A stretch of 64,000 nucleotides of DNA from positions 52,751,942 through 52,815,941 of the forward strand of contig CM060172.1 of assembly GCA_030549775.1 (NCBI GenBank). The letters are read 5' to 3'. The translations under genes were made by a program, and so were the position numbers. This DNA is from Tamarix chinensis. Taxonomy: Eukaryota > Streptophyta > Magnoliopsida > Caryophyllales > Tamaricaceae. Positions 58,163 through 64,000 of this stretch are shown in pieces (positions within the stretch are counted from its first letter, which is position 1; each line of letters begins with the position of its first letter). Below the pieces are notes generated by a model. The model did no database searches. It was not told the DNA's origin and worked only from the letters and a program-made list of their open reading frames with translations.

Positions 58163-61144
58163 TATAACACCTCCAATTTCAGGACTTAAATTTTTTTTAA
58201 AAGATTTGATTTTAGAAGCCAAAACTTAAAACGTAGGGGTGTCACACTTCATCTAAAATAAAATAGGAATTCCCTATGCCTAGTCTCTATCGGGTTCAAG
58301 GAAAAAGTAACATCATACCTTGGAATTAGTTGTGGGAAGCACTTGATTCCACCACGATATAGGATACAAAATAAAGATAATGAAGTATATATAATGCAAA
58401 TGGAGGACTAAGAGTCCATATAGATGAAGATACCTAGATAACCATACCCTATTCTAATTAGATTAGCGCTCACTAAATGCAAACACATTTAGGGTAAAAA
58501 TAAACAAATACCTATAAAATAAGGCAGATATCCTCATGAGAATAAGCAATATCTATAAAAATGGTAATTAGTATGGTACATAGTGAGTAAGGGAACCATG
58601 CAGCCAAAGTAAGGGTATAAAGAGAATAAGAATACATACATGTTAACATAAAACAATGTAAGATAAATATTGATCCCATAATTCATTATTAAATATAAGA
58701 AAAAGGTTTATTTTACTATTTACTCTGAATTCAGAGATCCCACTATTCTTAATCCAGTATAATGAACTAATACACCTCTTAAAAATACTTGAGCCACTAT
58801 TATTATCTAGTGGAATGAACCTAACATATACTAGGAAGACATGCTGCTGACCACTTTTCTTAAACCAATGGAATGATCTATAACACCTCTCAAAACAAAA
58901 CACATTTTAGTCACTATTATCATCTTTTGGAATGGATACAACACCTCAGTCCTAATTCATATAGTCTTTCACTTTAAATGATTAATATCTTATCCATTAC
59001 TTACTTATCTCATAACCATATTCTCATTCATGTTGAGTATAGGCCCTCACTATTCTTAATTCGGTGGAATGGACTAATGTACCTCTCAAGAAAAAGCATA
59101 CTTAAGCCACTATTATCGTCCAGTAGAATGAACACATGAAACACCTTGCCCCAACTCACGTGATCTTTCACTTTAAATAATTAGTATCTTATTCATAGTT
59201 AGTTATATCAAAATAATCATACATGAATCATATAGATATGCATAACATATAATTAAAAATATGCAAAACACAACCATATCATTATCAAGGTCATCCTCAA
59301 GGATTAGGTCCATAACTCCTTGAATATTCTAACTATCATACTTAACATATGGAAATTCTATTTCCTCTTTTAAAATTATGAAATTCCATCTTTAATCCTT
59401 ATTGACCAAAATATCTTTTTCTTACCAAAAACCTCAGAATATCATATTAGGTAACTTATATTTTACTCAACCATCACTTTATCACATTACTTATGGAATA
59501 ATTGCGAACACGCTCAAAATTTATCATGCCATGATTATTTTCCATATTATCATCACATGACCAAAAGCCCTTATGATAGTTAAAATATCCATATTTTCCT
59601 AAAAGCCTCATGAATTCCGATATTAATACATTTCAATCTCCGATATTCATATGAGATGCTTAATCCCAATTATGTACATAGATACCATGCATCCAACATT
59701 ATACCCAAATGCATACTTCTGCATTTTTCTTAATTTTAATACACTATATCATAGCTTTATCAAACCATTATTTATCCATGTAACAAGACTAAATAAAACA
59801 CCACATAAAAATATGTTGCACATTCAAGTCCTAACTATCTTATGTATCCTTATCGATAAAGACACCAGTCTCTAAACATTTAATCCTAAACTATATCCAT
59901 TGAGATCACCAGAATATCATTGACAAAAAAAATATTAATCCATAATTAGAACTTAAGAATACAAATTGAGAAAAAAGTTAAGTAAAGAAGGTGGAAATGA
60001 AAATAACAAAAACCAATGTAAAGCTTAGGCTGCGTGGAAGTATGGTGCTGCTAAGGTGGTGATATGGAGGTGTTATAGTAGAGCATGGGTGTGACAGAAG
60101 GGTAGCACAACTATGCCAAAGGAATGGCATAAGTGTGGCATGCAATGCATGTATAGGCCGAGAGTAAGGAATAAGTAAGGGTGGGTTATGCGAGATTGAA
60201 ATGGTTGTGGACGTGCATGGGTGAGAGCAAAAGAGGGTTCATGGTTGTGAGCGAAACAATATGTATGGATTGAGTAAGAGGGCATAGATGGGGCATGCGA
60301 GGGTGAAAGGTCATGCACTTCAACAAAAACAAATAGAGACAATGGGGAAGAAGGAAAAAGAGGTGGTGTAGGGTGTGATGGTTAGGTGACGATGAGGGGG
60401 AATGATGAGGTGGTAGTTGTGGTTGATTTTATAAGATAATGGTGGTGCTTGGTGTTTGGTGGTGATGCACTATGTTGATGGTTGTGCATGGTGTCAAGGT
60501 AAAATAAGAAAGGAAGAGGAGAAAGGTAGGTGGTCTAGGCAGCTTTACTTGATAGAATGGAGTGGGAGGGAGTGAGTTGGTTGGGCATTAAATGAGGAAA
60601 AGCTCAGGAGTGTGCATGGTGAATGATAGAGGAGAGGAGGATGTTCATGCTAGAAATGGCAGGGACACGCACGATTGAGTATGGATGGGAAAACATTCGG
60701 TGGAACATATTCCATTAATTTGTGGGAGGTAATGGTGGATAATGAGGATAGGGGGAGGTAGGTTATGGCGGCATGGCAGAGGGCATGGTCGGGGAGAGAT
60801 TTACACAATAAAAAGAGGAAGACAAAGAAAAAGAAGACGATCAGTAGGATGAAAAAATAAAAAAGGAAAATAAAAGGAGAATGAGATGTAAGGAAAAGGA
60901 AAAGGAAAAAGGATATGATTAATTTTGGACTTATGGTTAATATTAGGTTAAAATTTGTGATTAGAAAATTTTGATAATATTAAAATATCAATCATCTAGG
61001 ATTATGTTTAGGTTTAAAAAAGTATAAATTACCCAAAATAAATATTAGGATTAAGGTAAGGTAAAATATCATTTTCCAAAATTAGAACTAGGCTAATGTA
61101 TTAATTACTAAGAATTAAAATGGGATAAAATTTAGGGTATTAAA
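58163..61144 (-). mobile_element. Gypsy LTR, minus orientation, ~3.0 kb
   Basis: It begins TATAACACCTCC and ends TTTAGGGTATTAAA, a mutated TG...CA pair in inverted sense. Inverted ~60-bp repeats lie at 58733-59135, and a purine-rich block with GGTGGTG words at about 60000-60910. CTTTT lies at both flanks (58159-58163 overlapping the start, and 61145-61149), a weak candidate duplication. The frame at 60073-60342 lies in the purine block and is spurious. Confidence 0.65.
58730..59140 (-). repeat. ~60-bp CCACTATTAT...CCAGTGGAATGA repeats (inverted)
   Basis: Six diverged copies start near 58733, 58797, 58852, 58913, 59048 and 59109, for example CCACTATTATCGTCCAGTAG and CACTATTCTTAATTCGGTGG. They match the inverted repeats at 8310-8530 and the forward ones in the solo LTR. 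Confidence 0.75.
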
Positions 61145-61578
61145 CTTTTCTCCCATGTCGCTCATCCATGCCATCAACCATTCTCAACTTCGTCCATTCA
61201 TGATGCCACCCGAGGAAATCGAGTTTTCAATTTCTAAAAACCACATGATTATATAGCCAAAGGGAATGCGCCACCCACGTAGCCTGCCCCCAACTACTTT
61301 AGGTCACCATGTAGCCTTACCGCCAACCACCATTACCTCCCATCATCCCCTATGGTGCAACATCCTCCTCTCCCGTTCAAAGCCAAAACTATCTATCTTC
61401 TCAACCAACCACCTCCTCACAGCCATCCTCTACATTTTCTAACACCACCTAACCATCCACGTCCCTTATTTTCCATGATACATCATGCCCTTGCATGAAT
61501 GACTCACATTGCTTGCCTATGTAGTGTGAGTTTGAGGTCTTTCCTTCCTTGTAATGTGAGGGTATTTTGATTTTTTAC
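61145..61578 (+). mobile_element. C/T-rich gypsy LTR fragment, plus orientation
   Basis: Pyrimidine-rich sequence ends with CTCACATTGCTTGCC and GTAGTGTGAG. It resembles 12830-13060 (CACATTGCTTCCC; GAAGTGTGAG) of the older LTR. It lies between two minus-oriented LTRs. Confidence 0.5.
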
Positions 61579-64000
61579 TGTAACACTTAAATTTTAGTAC
61601 TCACGAATTTTATTTTGTGGAAGCGATAATTACAAAATAATAGGTGTTTTCATCACATTTAGCATAAATCTAATTTCCTCCCCTTCCTTATGCCAAGTGC
61701 TAAGGCTCAAAGCACGACAGATTTAAAACAAATGATAGAAGGAAAATATAATACATAAATAAAGGCTTACAGATAATATATCCTTTGTACAATAGTAATA
61801 TCTAAAATATATTAGGGACATAAGAATACAAAAAAAAATTGATCATAAAAGAGCACACAATGGTGTTGCACTAATTTTTCCTTACATTCATCTCTTCCAC
61901 AAAATATTACAAATAAGGGTTACAAGAGGAGATACCTTCAGTCTCTTAGTCTACCTAAATGTCTAGATGACACTCTCTGAAATCCTTCATCCATTACATG
62001 CAATACAAGTACTCTTCTAAAAAGTGATAGTATCAATATTATTTTTTCGTACTAAGTAAATCACAATACCTTCAAAGAGGTAGCATGCCCACATTGAATG
62101 TAACTTACAAATAATAAGAGTTACCTAAAAGCCTCCATCGACATGAAAATACAACATCTAATAATAGGATCCCATATTTCAATAAACAAAATTAACCCAA
62201 TTAAACTCTAGCAAGGGCACAAGAAATGCATTCTCCAAATTTTATAATAATTAAAAGATATCAACAAATCCTAATCCATACACAACATGGTATTTTTTTA
62301 TGTCACCAAATGGTCTAACCTTTATCAATCCAATCCTAATCCAATTATCATAGATGTATTATGGTGGGTGTCTAATCCAATTATGTCAATCAATAATCAA
62401 ATCTTGAGTGGAATATGATACCATATCAAAGGCAATTATCGTTAAGAACGTGTTACCAAATCAAATCAATCAATTTTAGGGAAATGCTCACCAAGGAATC
62501 CACATGACATAGCATTTTCCCATACTAAACTCCAACACCCAAGTCGTTAAGTGTGTGTACCCCTTTATATGGTGTATGGAATACCTATAGAGTAGAATTT
62601 GGCCCTTTATCCTAAAGGTCCAATTATGCACCCAAGAGCCTATTCTGAGGCACGAGATCCCTTTCCACACTCAAGTATTTCTCTTTAATTTATTAGTGCC
62701 TTATTCAATTTAATATTATTATCTTTAGGATACTAAGGTCTATAAAAATACTAATTTAGCCATCAATCAATCAAATTAAAGGACTAGGAGGGTTAAAACA
62801 TCACTAAGTCATCACAGCATAGGGTTAGGCAATACACCATGGCCCAAATTAATTATTTGATTCCATTCAACTCAATCATCTTCATCTAATTAATGCCCAA
62901 TTCATTCCAAGTCCAAATTTTAAGTCAATTAGTTCAATTGTTCACTTTGAGGTACATTTTTTCATAATGACCAAAATGCTCTCTAAATTCTAAGCACCAC
63001 ATTTTTACCCACTTTATTAATATATTTATTTTTAGAGGATATTTGACATGAAAATGATAAAATAAAATTATTAAAAATAATTTATCATATAATAAAATTA
63101 TACATTATCACAAAAATAATATTGCCCCTAAACATGGACATAACATAATGCACATGTAGAACCCTAGCATGAAGTTCTAACATAACATAACATTCACACA
63201 ATTTCTACATAAAAATTTTAAATACGAATCATGGCATGAAAAAATTTACATTTCTACACCCTAGAACATGCAATACAAAATCATCACAATTTAATCCTAC
63301 ATGTGCTATAAAAACAGCATGCCATACATCTAAATCTATCTAATATATAAAAGGAATATTTTAAACTTATTTGTATGTCTAACATAAGGCAAGGGAAAAG
63401 TTCTAATTAAATACTAACTCTATACATGTGTATTATTTCTAGCTATAAATTATATATTTATAAGGTTATATATCCTCATTTTTAAAATAATACCAAGCAT
63501 ATGTGAATTATAAATTATTATTATGGTAGTATATATTAGTTCATACATCACAAAATTTATATAGAAATGTAATATTACATGCTTTCATTTCTAGCAAAAA
63601 ATGAAATTTTTGATACGCCAACTTAACATGATATTTATTTTAGAAAACCAACCTATCATATTTACACAAAAATTCTACCATCTATAGCGTATTTTGATTT
63701 AACTCCAAGCTATGCAAATTATACCACAAAAATATCTCCTCTAATGCCACATTAAGCAAGGTTAGAATTACCTAAAACCAACAACACAAAATATACATAT
63801 ATTATTATCTATACAAAGATAACATAATTAGATAACAATTAATAGGAAATAAGGCTAAACTAGATTTGGGAATTTAAAACTAAGGGTTGGTACAATCATG
63901 CACATTATAAGCATAAGAGAAAACCAATGTTGCTCCATTACGGGAAGAAAAAAAAAGCACGGGTTGATTGTTGATGGCTTGTTTCTTGGGATGGTGTTGG
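61579..64000 (-). mobile_element. Gypsy LTR, minus orientation, runs off window
   Basis: It starts TGTAACACTTAAATTTTAG and shares TTTTGTGGAAGC with the solo LTR at 33279. A segment near 62540-62700 (CTTTATATGGTGTATGGAAT; GAGGCACGAGATCCC) corresponds to the inverted 17300-17590 region of the plus-oriented solo LTR. The right end is outside the window. Confidence 0.6.

Overview
This window looks like gene-poor, repeat-packed heterochromatin of a flowering plant. It is AT-rich. The only recognisable coding sequences belong to transposable elements: a Ty1/copia polyprotein, a Ty3/gypsy gag-protease, a hAT transposase, a Helitron helicase and two LINE C-terminal fragments. I found no intact host gene, no plausible functional RNA gene and no bacterial-type features. 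Species cannot be named from the sequence alone.

Layout. 1-5.1 kb: a 1.38-kb LTR-like block flanked by a ~97-bp direct repeat, a decayed Helitron helicase, then two minisatellite-like arrays. 5.1-8 kb: AT-rich, apparently low-copy non-coding DNA. 8-30.4 kb: nested Ty3/gypsy LTRs with very long LTRs. The clearest is a 5,268-bp solo LTR (13474-18741) with perfect TGTAT target duplications, inserted in an older LTR. Next comes a second long LTR (19691-27730), itself split by a 3.47-kb hAT element with an 8-bp target duplication. It is followed by a tRNA-Met-type primer binding site and a broken gag-protease that stops near 29.28 kb. 31.3-41.2 kb: a candidate CACTA-type element enclosing a 3.3-kb solo LTR and a long GATA microsatellite. 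41.5-42.1 kb: a LINE 3' end with a poly(A) tail. 43.4-45.7 kb: a full-length tRNA-Asp-like copy ending in CCA, abutting an LTR-like block, then a foldback element whose arms carry 21-bp tandem repeats. 45.7-51.0 kb: a minus-strand copia element with one clear frameshift and no 5' LTR. 51-54 kb: non-coding DNA with a G21 run and a hairpin-forming inverted repeat. 53.9-64 kb: a copia remnant and further gypsy LTR fragments in both orientations.

The elements record an insertion order: old gypsy LTRs, younger gypsy LTRs inside them, and a hAT element inside one of those. The copia is probably among the younger insertions because its reading frames are long. The gypsy LTR copies share three unusual internal modules: a strongly strand-asymmetric pyrimidine-rich block, a ~60-bp repeat built on a CCACTATTATA-CCGGTGG motif and, in one copy only, an expanded 30-bp array. 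These modules, the foldback element, the tRNA-LTR junction and the copia lacking a 5' LTR are the most interesting items. All family calls were made by eye; no database search was run.
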